A DNA stretch of 59,954 nucleotides from Candidatus Segatella intestinihominis (GTDB lineage: Bacteria > Bacteroidota > Bacteroidia > Bacteroidales > Bacteroidaceae), in contig URLG01000008.1 of NCBI GenBank assembly GCA_900548535.1, positions 1 to 59,954 on the forward strand. The letters run 5' to 3'. The notes beneath the pieces are model-generated. The model ran no database searches. It saw only the letters and a list, made by a program, of their open reading frames with translations, and was not told the DNA's origin. How positions within the stretch are numbered: position 1 is the first letter of the stretch; each line of letters begins with the position of its first letter. Positions 25,425-34,704 of this stretch are shown piece by piece. The translations under genes were made by a program, and so were the position numbers.

Positions 25425-28400
25425 ATGAAAGAAATAAGAAAGATCATAACATTGATGCTTCTAGGGTGCTTGGGCTTATCCACAGTCCATGCACAACTAG
25501 AGGCATCTTCTATTGGACCCCAGAAGGGGGTGAGCGACCAGCAGGCTCGTTCCATCACCATGAACATGGGACTGCCTAGTAATGCCGTGCGAACCATCGT
25601 GCAAGACAAGGACGGATTTATGTGGTTTGGTACCGACAATGGACTCTGTAGATATGATGGCTATTCGGTGCAACTATTCAATAATCCGCATAGCCGATTG
25701 GACCAGTTTGTCTGCTCCTTGGCAGGTTGTGATGAGGGATTGATTATCGGCAGCGCGCATGGCGCTTACTTCTTTAGTTATGCCACGGGCAATTTCCAGC
25801 CGGTGAGCGATAAGATTACCTCTACCGTGGTCCATGTGATGGTGGATGGCGAAGGCAATGCTTGGCTATCTACCGAGGGTCAGGGACTGTTTCGCTATAA
25901 TCTGGCTAACCATGAGTGCATTCCTTATCCCGTGAAGTCATTGCAGGGGAGGGTGGCTGCCACGCTGGTGGATGTCAACAACCAGGTGTGGGCATTGAGT
26001 TTCACGCGGAATGGAGGATTGGCTCGTCTCAATAAGTCGACCGATACCTTCGAGCCCGTCCAGCTGCATGGCGATGCCACCCAACTATCGGGTATGGCAA
26101 TGATGGCACTGCAAGATGGCAGCATCATAGTGGGCACCTGGGACCAGGGACTCTATCAGGTGATGCCCGATGGCACTACCAAAATGCTGATGAGCGCTAC
26201 GCTGACCAATGTGCTGAAACATATCCACAAACTCTATAATGACCGTGGGCGCTTTGCCCTCATCGGAAGTGACGACGGACTGGTGGAGTATAACCTGCAA
26301 GACCATTCCTGGCGCATGCTCTCTGAGGTAAACAATCCGAGCCGCAGTACCGCCGAGCGATTTGTATATGGCATCGCAGGCGACCAGGAAGGCGGACTCT
26401 GGGTGGGCACCTTCTATGGGGGCGTGAATTATATCCCAGCCCAGATATATGAAAATAGATTCGTTCCTTATCAAGCCAGCTATGAGGGGCTGAGAGGCAA
26501 TGTGGTGGGCAGATTTGTGGAGGATGCCCAGCATCGCATCTGGATAGCTACCGATGATGCGGGACTGGACTGCTTTGATCCTGCCACCAACAAGTTTGTG
26601 AACTATCCTGCTCGCTCGGTCATGGGCAAATACAATGTTCACGGACTCTTAGCCGAGGGCGATGACCTCTTGGTGGGAACCTATGGCAATGGACTCTTCA
26701 AGATGAGCATCTCTACAGGAGCCCTACAGAGCTATACCACTGACGGCAAGCAGGAAGGGGGCAGTTGCTATTGTCTCTTCCGTGACAGCAAGCACCGCCT
26801 GTGGGCTTCTTCCCTGGAGAAGGTAAACCTGTGGGATGAGAATGCACAGATATTCCGCCCAGTAGGTCCTATCAAGGGATGTGCCATCGACATCGATGAA
26901 GACAAGCAGGGCAATGTATGGTTTGCCACTCAGGGCAATGGCTTGTGGTGCTATCGCAAGAACAATACTTGGAAACAATATAAGAATGTGGAGGGCGACT
27001 CCACTTCCATCAGCAGCGACCAGGTGAACTGTGTGCGCCGAGGCAGCAGGGGACAGCAACTCTATGTGGCTACCAACCACGGACTCTGCCTCTATCAGCC
27101 AAAGACCGACTCCTTCCAGCGCATCGCCATCCAGGCTCCGAGCCAAGACTTTGCCAGCATCGTCGTTTATCAAGGCGAGCTCTGGCTCAGCAGTACCAGG
27201 GGCATCGTGAAGTATGTGCCGGGCGAGGAAGCCAAGATGTTTAATAGACATGACGGTCTCAGCAGCGATCAGTTTATGCCTAATAGCGGACTGATGGCAT
27301 CTGACGGCAGAGTATACTTCGGTACCTCAGCGGGCTTCAATACCTTCTATCCTTATCAGGTGAAGATCAACCAGGTGTTGCCACCCGTGGCTATCACATC
27401 CATCAATCTCTTTGACCATCTGGACATGGATGGGGAAGAGGATGAGGAGAATGCACTGCCCAAGGTGCTGAATCATGTGGACGAAATCAATCTCTCGCAT
27501 GATGAGAATATGTTTAATATCTCCTTTGCCGCCCTGAGCTATGTATCGCCAGAGAAGAATCTGTATCGCTATCAGTTGGAGGGATTCGACAAGGACTGGA
27601 TACTCACCAATGAGCATCGTGCCACCTATACCAACCTGCCTGCTGGCACCTATACCTTCCGTGTGAAGGCAGCCAACAACGATGGCATGTGGTCTAAGAA
27701 CGAGGCGCAACTCAAGATTGTGGTGCATCCACCATTCTGGTGGTCATTGCCTGCCAAGATACTTTATCTCATCATCATCGGCTACTTCATCTTCTGGATA
27801 AGCCAGAGCCGACTGAAGCGAGAGAAACGTCGCCATCAGCAAGAGCTAGACCAGCTGGAGGAGAAGCAAGAGCAGGCGATGAGAGATGCCCGACTGCGCT
27901 TCTTCACCATGATAGCCCACGAGATTCGTACGCCAGTTACGCTGATCATCGGCCCGCTGGAGAGCCTGAAGGAACAGTGGACGCAGTTGAGCCAGAATGT
28001 AAAGGGCAGCGAGGCTATGACGCAGACGCTCGATGTCATCGACCGCAATGCGCAGCGCCTCTTGTTGCTCGTCAATCAGCTACTCGACTTCAGCAAGGTG
28101 CAGCAGAAGGGCATGCAGGTACACTTCAAGTTGCAGAACGTCTCTCGATTGCTCCATGCCGTGGCAGAGCGCTTTGAGCCAACCTTCCAGCAGAAGGGCA
28201 TCCGCTTCGAGATGGAATATCCTGCCGATGACTTTGCTGCCATCTTGGACAGCGAGGCTATCACCAAGGTGGTGAGCAACCTGATGACCAATGCCAACAA
28301 ATATACCAAGGACTATGTGCGCCTATCCTGTCGCATGGTGGATGCCGACCATTTCGCCATCGAGGTGAAGGACAACGGCATGGGTGTGAGCCAGGACGAG

Positions 28401-29450
28401 AAGGAGAAGATATTTGGAGCCTTCTATCAGGCTCGTGACAACAAGCCGGGTACGGGCATCGGACTGAACATCGTGAAGAATCTGGTGGATGCCCATCACG
28501 GCAGGGTAGAGGTGGAATCCAAACCAGGCGAGGGTGCTTGCTTCATCGTAACGCTCCCTATCAACCAGCCAGATGCGCTCGTGGAGAAGGCAGACGAGAC
28601 GGTGATGGTGCCAAGACAGGAAGATGAGGAGGCTGTCGATGCCACCATGGAAGGCTTGGACGAGAAGGCGCCAACCCTAGAGAATCAGGAAAAGGCACGA
28701 CTCTTGCCTACACTGCTCATCGTGGACGATGACGAGGATATGCGCCAGTTTGTCAAGGCTCATTTCGCGCATACTTATATGGTGCTTACTGCCGAGGATG
28801 GTCGCCATGCCCTCCGAGTACTGGAGAAACATGATGTGTCGATGATTATCAGCGACTGGATGATGCCAGAGATGGACGGACCAGAGTTCTGCCGTCGAGT
28901 GCGCAAGAATGCTGCCTACTCTCATCTGCCATTCGTCATGCTCACGGCTAAGACCGATGATGCCAGCAAGACCGAGGGTATGAACTGCGGTGCCGACATC
29001 TACATCGAAAAGCCATTCTCCATGAAGTATCTGGAGGCGAGTGTGAACAATCTGATGGAGATGCGCCGACTGTTGCTCAATAAGTTCTCCACCACGCCAC
29101 TGGAGCCTATCAGCGATATCGCTCCTTCGCAGACCGACAATAAGTTCTTGGAGAAGATGACGCAGATCATCGAGGAGAATGTGGCTAACCCAGAGCTCAA
29201 TGTGGCATTCCTTGCCGGCAAGCTGGGCATGAGCCGCAGCTCGCTCTTCAATAAGATTAGGGGTCTTGCAGATGTAACGCCAAATGAGATGATACAGCTC
29301 GTGAAGCTGAAGAAGGGCGCAAGACTTCTGAAAGACGGACAGTATCGCATCAGCGAGGTAAGCTATATGTGTGGCTTCAGTAGCCCTAGCTACTTTGCTA
29401 AGTGCTTCCAGAAGCAATTTGGAGTGAAGCCTATGGACTTCATCAGTTAG
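25425..29450 (+). CDS. Hybrid two-component system sensor/regulator (HTCS)
   Basis: The 1341-aa single-chain regulator has a signal/anchor, two seven-bladed periplasmic propellers made of reg_prop repeats (GTDNGLCRYDG, STEGQGLFRY, GTYGNGLFKM), a Y_Y_Y domain (YRYQLEGFDKDWI), a transmembrane helix (about 775-795), HisKA with IAHEIRTP (His near 832), an HATPase domain (GTGIGLNIVKNLV), a receiver with SDWMMPEMDG (Asp near 1144), and a C-terminal AraC helix-turn-helix. HTCS proteins sense specific oligosaccharides in the periplasm and activate their own saccharide locus. The position downstream of the susCD genes makes it the likely regulator of this locus. All key motifs are present. Confidence 0.95.
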   Translation: MKEIRKIITLMLLGCLGLSTVHAQLEASSIGPQKGVSDQQARSITMNMGLPSNAVRTIVQDKDGFMWFGTDNGLCRYDGYSVQLFNNPHSRLDQFVCSLAGCDEGLIIGSAHGAYFFSYATGNFQPVSDKITSTVVHVMVDGEGNAWLSTEGQGLFRYNLANHECIPYPVKSLQGRVAATLVDVNNQVWALSFTRNGGLARLNKSTDTFEPVQLHGDATQLSGMAMMALQDGSIIVGTWDQGLYQVMPDGTTKMLMSATLTNVLKHIHKLYNDRGRFALIGSDDGLVEYNLQDHSWRMLSEVNNPSRSTAERFVYGIAGDQEGGLWVGTFYGGVNYIPAQIYENRFVPYQASYEGLRGNVVGRFVEDAQHRIWIATDDAGLDCFDPATNKFVNYPARSVMGKYNVHGLLAEGDDLLVGTYGNGLFKMSISTGALQSYTTDGKQEGGSCYCLFRDSKHRLWASSLEKVNLWDENAQIFRPVGPIKGCAIDIDEDKQGNVWFATQGNGLWCYRKNNTWKQYKNVEGDSTSISSDQVNCVRRGSRGQQLYVATNHGLCLYQPKTDSFQRIAIQAPSQDFASIVVYQGELWLSSTRGIVKYVPGEEAKMFNRHDGLSSDQFMPNSGLMASDGRVYFGTSAGFNTFYPYQVKINQVLPPVAITSINLFDHLDMDGEEDEENALPKVLNHVDEINLSHDENMFNISFAALSYVSPEKNLYRYQLEGFDKDWILTNEHRATYTNLPAGTYTFRVKAANNDGMWSKNEAQLKIVVHPPFWWSLPAKILYLIIIGYFIFWISQSRLKREKRRHQQELDQLEEKQEQAMRDARLRFFTMIAHEIRTPVTLIIGPLESLKEQWTQLSQNVKGSEAMTQTLDVIDRNAQRLLLLVNQLLDFSKVQQKGMQVHFKLQNVSRLLHAVAERFEPTFQQKGIRFEMEYPADDFAAILDSEAITKVVSNLMTNANKYTKDYVRLSCRMVDADHFAIEVKDNGMGVSQDEKEKIFGAFYQARDNKPGTGIGLNIVKNLVDAHHGRVEVESKPGEGACFIVTLPINQPDALVEKADETVMVPRQEDEEAVDATMEGLDEKAPTLENQEKARLLPTLLIVDDDEDMRQFVKAHFAHTYMVLTAEDGRHALRVLEKHDVSMIISDWMMPEMDGPEFCRRVRKNAAYSHLPFVMLTAKTDDASKTEGMNCGADIYIEKPFSMKYLEASVNNLMEMRRLLLNKFSTTPLEPISDIAPSQTDNKFLEKMTQIIEENVANPELNVAFLAGKLGMSRSSLFNKIRGLADVTPNEMIQLVKLKKGARLLKDGQYRISEVSYMCGFSSPSYFAKCFQKQFGVKPMDFIS

Positions 29451-29491
29451 AAGATTTACACCTTATTATATATAAGGCAAAGTACAAATGC

Positions 29492-29527
29492 AAAGCCGCC
29501 GACACATCACGTGCCAGCGGCTTTTTT
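29492..29527. terminator. Terminator between the HTCS and OPT genes
   Basis: AAAGCCGC (29492-29499) pairs with GCGGCTTT (29517-29524), followed by TTT. The two genes are convergent and it may serve both. Confidence 0.7.
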
Positions 29528-29567
29528 CATTTCTCGTAATATTTAATGTAATATTTAATAAAGAATT

Positions 29568-31547
29568 TTATTTCTTGGTAGCTCGGATGAAGAATCCTAT
29601 CAAGAGGATGTATGCGATGAGCGAACATACCTCGGAGAGTGGATTGCTCCACCAAACATCTGCTATCGAACATTCGATACCGCCAAACTTCAAGAGGGCG
29701 CTAACCACACCCATCAAGGCTCCACCGGCTATGAAACCGCTGGCTATGAGCGTACCCTTTTCGCCACGCTCGCTGTTTACCTTGGCATCCTTAGAGCGAG
29801 AGGTAACATACCAGTTGATGGCACCACCTACGAGCAATGGCACGTTCAGTTCCAATGGGATGAACATACCCAGGGCGAAGGCTAGGGCAGGTATCTTGAA
29901 ATAGGTGAGCACGATGGCGAGGACGGCTCCGATGCCGTAGAGAATCCAAGGTGCTCCCACACCATTCATCAGTGGGTCGATGACGGCTGCCATCGCATTA
30001 GCCTGAGGGGCTGCCAGCGAACCAGAGGCAAAGCCGTAAGTCTCGTTGAGCAGCATCATCACACCGCCCACGGTGGCTGCGCTAACCAAGGTGCCGAGGA
30101 ATTTCCATCCCTCCTGCTTCTTAGGCGTTGTGCCCAACCAGTAACCTATCTTGAGGTCGGTGATGAACGAGCCAGCCACAGACAATGCCGTACAAACCAC
30201 ACCACCCATGATTAGGGCTGCCAACATGCCGCCAGGACCTCTCAATCCTACTGCCACCATCACTACGGAGGCGAAGATGAGTGTCATCAGCGTCATACCC
30301 GATACAGGGTTGCTGCCCACGATGGCGATGGCATTGGCTGCCACGGTGGTAAAGAGGAAGGCGATGGCTGCCACCAGCAAGATGGCGATGATGGCGAAGA
30401 GGAGATTGCCATCCATCACGCCAAACCAGAAGAAGAGGAAGGTGACGAGGATGCAAACCAGTGAACCTACGGCGATAATCTTGAATGAGATGTCGCGCTG
30501 GGTACGCTTCACGTCCTTGTCTGCGTCGCTCTTGCCCTTGAGCTCCTTGCCCGCCAAGCTAACGGCACCCTTGATGATGCCCCAGCTCTTGATGATGCCG
30601 ATGATGCCCGCCATGGCGATGCCACCGATACCGATGCTGCGAGCGTAAGCCTTGAATATCTCCTCTGGGCTCATGGCTCCCACCGTAGCGGTGATGCCTG
30701 GGTCCCAGGCGTTCAATACCTGGTCGTGGAAGATGACGCTCATGCCTGGCACGATGAGCCACCATACCACCAGTGAACCGAGGCAGGTATAGAAGGCATA
30801 CTTCAGTCCGATGATATATCCCAGACCGAGGACGGCTGCACCTGTATTCACCTTGAACACGAGCTTAGCCTTGTCGGCGAGGTCGCAACCCCAACCAACC
30901 ACACGGCTCGTAAAATTCTCGTTCCACCAACCGAGGCTAGCCACGATGAAGTCGTATAGACCACCCACCAGTCCGGCTATGAGCAGCGGTTTGGCTTGGT
31001 CGCCTCCCTTGGCTCCGCTCACCAGCACCTGAGTGGTGGCTGTAGCCTCAGGGAAAGGATACTTGCCGTGCATATCACTCACGAAGTACTTGCGGAACGG
31101 TATCAGGAAGAGGATGCCGAGCACGCCTCCCAATGCCGAAGCCATGAATATCTTCATGAAGGATGTGGTCATCTCTGGATACTTAGCCTGGAGGATGTAG
31201 ATGGCTGGCAGGGTAAAGATGGCTCCTGCCACCACGGCACCCGAACAGGCTCCGATGCTCTGTATAATCACGTTCTCGCCCAACGCCTTGCTCCGCTTGG
31301 TAGCGGTGCTCACACCCACGGCGATGATGGCGATAGGAATGGCTGCCTCAAACACCTGTCCCACCTTCAAGCCCAGATAGGCTGCGGCGGCAGAGAAGAT
31401 GACTGCCATCACGATGCCCCAAGTCACTGACCATCCGTTCACCTCAGGGTAAACCTTGTCGGGCGACATGAGAGGCTTGTATTCCTCCCCGTCCTTCAGC
31501 TCTCGGAAAGCGTTCTCGGGGAGTTGCAAGTTTTCTTTATCTTCCAT
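29568..31547 (-). CDS. OPT-family oligopeptide transporter
   Basis: The 659-aa polytopic protein has about 15 hydrophobic segments. Family-typical stretches are GWSVTWGIVMAVIFSAAAAYLGL near the start and HGKYPFPEATATTQVLVSG after the fifth segment. OPT proteins are proton-coupled importers of small peptides or metal chelates across the inner membrane. The gene is convergent with the HTCS gene, with a terminator between. Uptake of peptides next to a locus encoding two HExxH proteins is suggestive, but the orientation and separate transcription argue against a common operon. A 34-nt imperfect inverted repeat lies upstream. Confidence 0.85.
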   Translation of the reverse strand: MEDKENLQLPENAFRELKDGEEYKPLMSPDKVYPEVNGWSVTWGIVMAVIFSAAAAYLGLKVGQVFEAAIPIAIIAVGVSTATKRSKALGENVIIQSIGACSGAVVAGAIFTLPAIYILQAKYPEMTTSFMKIFMASALGGVLGILFLIPFRKYFVSDMHGKYPFPEATATTQVLVSGAKGGDQAKPLLIAGLVGGLYDFIVASLGWWNENFTSRVVGWGCDLADKAKLVFKVNTGAAVLGLGYIIGLKYAFYTCLGSLVVWWLIVPGMSVIFHDQVLNAWDPGITATVGAMSPEEIFKAYARSIGIGGIAMAGIIGIIKSWGIIKGAVSLAGKELKGKSDADKDVKRTQRDISFKIIAVGSLVCILVTFLFFWFGVMDGNLLFAIIAILLVAAIAFLFTTVAANAIAIVGSNPVSGMTLMTLIFASVVMVAVGLRGPGGMLAALIMGGVVCTALSVAGSFITDLKIGYWLGTTPKKQEGWKFLGTLVSAATVGGVMMLLNETYGFASGSLAAPQANAMAAVIDPLMNGVGAPWILYGIGAVLAIVLTYFKIPALAFALGMFIPLELNVPLLVGGAINWYVTSRSKDAKVNSERGEKGTLIASGFIAGGALMGVVSALLKFGGIECSIADVWWSNPLSEVCSLIAYILLIGFFIRATKK

Positions 31548-31559
31548 AGTTTATTTACT

Positions 31560-31675
31560 TTGAACTTTGAACATTGAGCTTTGAACTTTATGAAATGCCC
31601 TACCTTTAAGAAATAGCTCTAAATTTTAGCAGGAAAACTAATCATAAAGTTCAAAGTTCAAAACTCAAAGTTCAA
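31560..31675. repeat. 34-nt imperfect inverted repeat of AGTTCAAA units
   Basis: Arms at 31560-31593 and 31642-31675 are built of short direct repeats (TTTGAACTT-like) and pair with a few mismatches. It fills the gap between the OPT and epimerase genes. Similar AGTTCAAA tracts are common between genes in Bacteroidales. It could attenuate transcription from the epimerase gene. Confidence 0.6.
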
Positions 31676-31683
31676 TATTTATA

Positions 31684-32556
31684 TTATTTCTCGATTCTGA
31701 TGATGTATTCACTCATGAAGCTAGCGCCTGGCTGCAAGCGGTTCATCAAGTACTTGTCTTGGAACTCGCCGTCATATTCTGCCCAGTCGTGGATACCATA
31801 CCATGGCTCGATGCAGATGAAAGGAGCGTGCTTGCCTGTTGGGTTCCAGATGCCTACACATGGAGTCTTGAACTCCAAGGTAACGTGAGGCTCGCCCTCT
31901 TCATTGAGAATGCTCACCTGCTTCACCTGGCTCTTATCGAAGATGACTGCATCATCTGCAAATGTCTCTTCATCTACCTCCCAGATGCCCTTGTCGGTCT
32001 CTACGGTCTCCTTAGCCTGACGGTCGATGCAACCATTCACATTGCCGAAGAGGCGAACAGGAGCCTCGTTGTCGAGCTTCAAGGTAGCCTTCATAGGCTC
32101 GCCCTTCTTGCAACCAGGTACCATAAAGGCTGGGTGACCACCAATCTGGAACATGATCTCCTTGTCGTCTGTATTCTCTACATGCCAGATGACATGGATT
32201 TCATTACCCTCCAAGCGATAAGAGATGGCAAGATTGAAGTGATATGGATAGTTCTTATGGGTCTCCTCATTGTCGATGAGGGCGAAGGTGAGGCGGTCGC
32301 CAGTCTTGCCTACGAGCTTAAACTCGGTATCGCGAGCGAATCCGTGGCGTGGCAGATGATATTCCTGGCCGTCGATGCGGTAAGTATCGTTCCACAATCC
32401 GCATACGATAGGGAAGAGGATAGGAGAGTGGCGGTTCCAGTACTTGTCGTCGCCATCCCACAGATATTCGTTACCATTGGCATCCTTGATGCTCTGAAGT
32501 TCAGCTCCAAGAGAAGAAATCTCAAGAGTAAGCTGGTCGTTTTTAATTTGTTCCAT
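31684..32556 (-). CDS. Aldose-1-epimerase family protein (galactose mutarotase-like)
   Basis: The 290-aa protein has the mutarotase beta-sandwich pattern: GAELQSIKDANGNEYLWDGD near the start, PRHGFARD (His near residue 71), GGHPAF in the centre, and a late acidic segment FICIEPWYG that supplies the catalytic Glu. It is of the LacX-like subgroup and should be cytoplasmic because no signal peptide is present. It would interconvert anomers of sugars released from oligosaccharides. It is divergent from the EamA gene, each with its own -7 box. No operon link to the glycosidase locus. Confidence 0.85.
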   Translation of the reverse strand: MEQIKNDQLTLEISSLGAELQSIKDANGNEYLWDGDDKYWNRHSPILFPIVCGLWNDTYRIDGQEYHLPRHGFARDTEFKLVGKTGDRLTFALIDNEETHKNYPYHFNLAISYRLEGNEIHVIWHVENTDDKEIMFQIGGHPAFMVPGCKKGEPMKATLKLDNEAPVRLFGNVNGCIDRQAKETVETDKGIWEVDEETFADDAVIFDKSQVKQVSILNEEGEPHVTLEFKTPCVGIWNPTGKHAPFICIEPWYGIHDWAEYDGEFQDKYLMNRLQPGASFMSEYIIRIEK

Positions 32557-32591
32557 TGTCTTAGTTTATTTTGTTATTATTATTCTAGCGG

Positions 32592-32671
32592 CAAAGATAA
32601 TACTTTTTTTCTGAAAGCACAACATTTTGGACGATTTTGTTATGTTATTTCGGATATTTGCTGTAATTTTG
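32592..32671. promoter_or_regulatory. Divergent -7 boxes for the epimerase and EamA genes
   Basis: TATCTTTG on the minus strand (32592-32599) faces the epimerase gene and TAATTTTG on the plus strand (32664-32671) faces the EamA gene. Both match TAnnTTTG. Confidence 0.55.
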
Positions 32672-32694
32672 CAGTCCGAAAAGAAAATATTGAT

Positions 32695-33573
32695 ATGACT
32701 AGTAGTAATAAGGTAAAAGGTTTTTCGGCTGGCATTATCGCTGCCGTATGTTATGGTACCAATCCGTTGGGCACATTGGAACTCTATGGTGATGGGTTCA
32801 ATTCGGGCTCGGTGCTTATCTATCGCTATCTGTTGGCGGTGGTGATGTTTGCAGTGGTGATGATGTTTAAGCGTGAGAACTTCAAGGTGAAGTGGGGGCA
32901 TCTGATCAGGCTGGCTGTGCTGGGCTGTATGTTCTCGCTCTCATCGTGTACGCTCTATGTCAGTTTCCACTATATGGCGGCGGGCATAGCCAGCACATTG
33001 CTCTTCGTATATCCCATTATGACAGCGGTGCTGATGACGGTCTTCTTCCATGAGAAGGTTACTTGGACCACTACCATTGCCATCCTCTTGGCGGTATCGG
33101 GAGTGGGACTGCTCTATCAGGGCGACGGCAATGAGAAGTTGAGCACGGCGGGATTTGCACTAGTGATGTGTTCGTCATTGCTCTATGCGCTCTACATCAT
33201 CTCGGTGAATAGATGGGAGAATCCGAGGATGAGCAATGTGAAGTTCACCTTTTATATATTGGTGTTTGGATTGGTCACGATGTTGGTCTATTCCCTGTTG
33301 GCAGGCGAGAGCATCCAGATGCTAGAGACACCTAAGCAGTGGCTTTGCGCCGCTCAGCTTGCCTTGTTGCCTACGGTGTTGTCGCTCTTCTTCATGACCA
33401 TCTCCATCAATCTCATTGGCTCTACGCCAGCTGCCATCATGGGAGCCTTGGAGCCTGTTACGGCAGTCATCATCGGTGTCTTCGTCTTTGGTGAGACCTT
33501 CTCGCTGCAGTTGGGCATTGGCATCATCGCCATCTTGGCTGGCGTAACGCTGATTATCGCTAGGAAAAAGTAA
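32695..33573 (+). CDS. EamA-family (DMT) exporter
   Basis: The 292-aa protein has ten hydrophobic segments in two EamA repeats, for example GIIAAVCYGTNPLGTLELYGDG at the start and SLFFMTISINLIGSTPAAIMGALEPVTA in the second. Members export amino acids, nucleosides or other metabolites; the substrate cannot be told. A much longer frame is open to the left, but it runs antisense over the epimerase gene. The ATG at 32695 follows the -7 box at 32664-32671 by 23 nt, and the transmembrane pattern starts just after it. It is convergent with the LysR gene, sharing a very strong hairpin. Confidence 0.85.
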   Translation: MTSSNKVKGFSAGIIAAVCYGTNPLGTLELYGDGFNSGSVLIYRYLLAVVMFAVVMMFKRENFKVKWGHLIRLAVLGCMFSLSSCTLYVSFHYMAAGIASTLLFVYPIMTAVLMTVFFHEKVTWTTTIAILLAVSGVGLLYQGDGNEKLSTAGFALVMCSSLLYALYIISVNRWENPRMSNVKFTFYILVFGLVTMLVYSLLAGESIQMLETPKQWLCAAQLALLPTVLSLFFMTISINLIGSTPAAIMGALEPVTAVIIGVFVFGETFSLQLGIGIIAILAGVTLIIARKK

Positions 33574-33580
33574 TCTGCAA

Positions 33581-33625
33581 GAAATGCTGGGAGGGCAGGT
33601 AACAAACCTGCCCTCCCAGCATTTC
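33581..33625. terminator. Perfect 20-bp hairpin, shared terminator and repeat copy
   Basis: 33581-33600 pairs perfectly with 33606-33625 around an AACAA loop. It sits between convergent EamA and LysR genes. Part of it (GGGCAGGTAACAAACCTGCC and the following CTCCCAG) recurs at 41573-41600, so it is an interspersed repeat as well as a likely bidirectional terminator. Confidence 0.75.
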
Positions 33626-33646
33626 TCCCTATCGATTGGTTTTATT

Positions 33647-34558
33647 TTATCTCAAGATATCCTTCAGTGCGAAGTTGGCGAGGATGGAGGTGCTTTGGCT
33701 CAGCATGCGGATAAACTCCTGTGCTGAGTTTTTCATATACGCATCTCTGAGGATGTGGATGCAACCGTCCATCTCATTCTCCGTACTATCTATCGGGATA
33801 GCTTTCATGCCACTCTGCAGAATCGTGGTGCTCTCGGAGAGAATGGTCACCAGATTGCTGCGACTCAAGAGGTCGAAGATGACATTGACATTGTTTACCT
33901 CTACCATAATCTTGAAGTTGAGGTCCTTGCCATCCACCAGGTGCTCAAAGGCATTGCGAGCCTGCAAGCCCTTGCTTGGCAGGATGAGATCATAACGCTC
34001 CAAGTCGGCTAGCTTTATGGAAGACAGGCGTGCCAATGGGTGGGTCTCATTGACGATGGCAGCCAAGCGATTGCTGAAGATGGCTCGGCTGTCGATAGCC
34101 TTGTCTACCTTCAGCGGCTTGAAGGCAAGCACCAAGTCTAGCTCGCGCTTCTTCAGTCCGTCCATCAGTTCCTGCATGGTGCGATACTGTATGTTGAGTT
34201 TCACATGCGGATAGGCATGGAGGAAGGCGATGAGCGTCTCTGCCATGATATTGCTGAAGGAGAAGGTTACGCCGATGTTCAGCTCGCCGGTGAGCATCTC
34301 CTTGAGGTCGTTCATGTGGTCTGCGCATGCCTCGGTGCTGTTGACGGCATTCTGGGCGTAGGGCAGCAATTCCTTTCCAGCCTCAGTGAGGTACACCTCA
34401 TGCGAGTTGCGCTCAAAGAGCGGCAAACCTATCTCTTGCTCCAGATGCGAAATCTGCTGCGAGAGGGTGCTCTGCGTGATGTAAAGCTTGCGCGAAGCCT
34501 CAGAGAAGTTGAGCGTCTCTGCCACCTTCAAGAAATATTTCAGTTGTCGAATTTCCAT
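33647..34558 (-). CDS. LysR-family transcriptional regulator
   Basis: The 303-aa protein has a winged helix-turn-helix at the N-terminus (MEIRQLKYFLKVAETLNFSE, then LYITQSTLSQQISHLEQEIG) and a periplasmic-binding-protein-like effector domain from about residue 90. Its length is normal. The transcript would start near 34614 from the -7 box at 34619-34626 and contain a 13-bp hairpin at 34578-34607 within its leader. The palindrome is a plausible autoregulatory site. No divergently transcribed target is adjacent, so the regulon is unclear. Confidence 0.9.
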   Translation of the reverse strand: MEIRQLKYFLKVAETLNFSEASRKLYITQSTLSQQISHLEQEIGLPLFERNSHEVYLTEAGKELLPYAQNAVNSTEACADHMNDLKEMLTGELNIGVTFSFSNIMAETLIAFLHAYPHVKLNIQYRTMQELMDGLKKRELDLVLAFKPLKVDKAIDSRAIFSNRLAAIVNETHPLARLSSIKLADLERYDLILPSKGLQARNAFEHLVDGKDLNFKIMVEVNNVNVIFDLLSRSNLVTILSESTTILQSGMKAIPIDSTENEMDGCIHILRDAYMKNSAQEFIRMLSQSTSILANFALKDILR

Positions 34559-34577
34559 TTTATATCTGTTCTTTAGC

Positions 34578-34626
34578 AGCTATCGGCTATAGAAATAACC
34601 GATAGCTAATTTTCGCTGCAAAGATA
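34578..34626 (-). promoter_or_regulatory. LysR gene promoter with leader hairpin/operator
   Basis: TATCTTTG (34619-34626, minus) is a consensus -7 box. Downstream, AGCTATCGG (34578-34586) and CCGATAGCT (34599-34607) are perfect inverted arms, extending inward with one G-T pair to a 4-nt loop. The element lies 20 nt before the ATG. Confidence 0.55.
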
Positions 34627-34664
34627 CAACTTTATTTTTATTTACGTCAAGAGTCAGAAGTTAA

Positions 34665-34703
34665 TAACTCCTAACTCCTAACTCCTAACTCCAAACTCCT
34701 AAC
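34665..34703. repeat. Short tandem repeat, unit TAACTCC
   Basis: Five near-identical 7-nt units (AACTCCT) lie in tandem just after the stop of the ThrE-like gene, between it and the LysR promoter. Slippage could change the copy number, with no coding effect. Confidence 0.7.
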
Positions 34704-34704
34704 T

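Noticed and set aside
31759..32694. Long upstream extension of the EamA frame
   Set aside because: It runs antisense through the epimerase gene, and the EamA protein has a promoter and membrane pattern beginning at 32695.
34665..34703. CRISPR-like tandem repeat
   Set aside because: The 7-nt units are contiguous without spacers; it is a simple tandem repeat.
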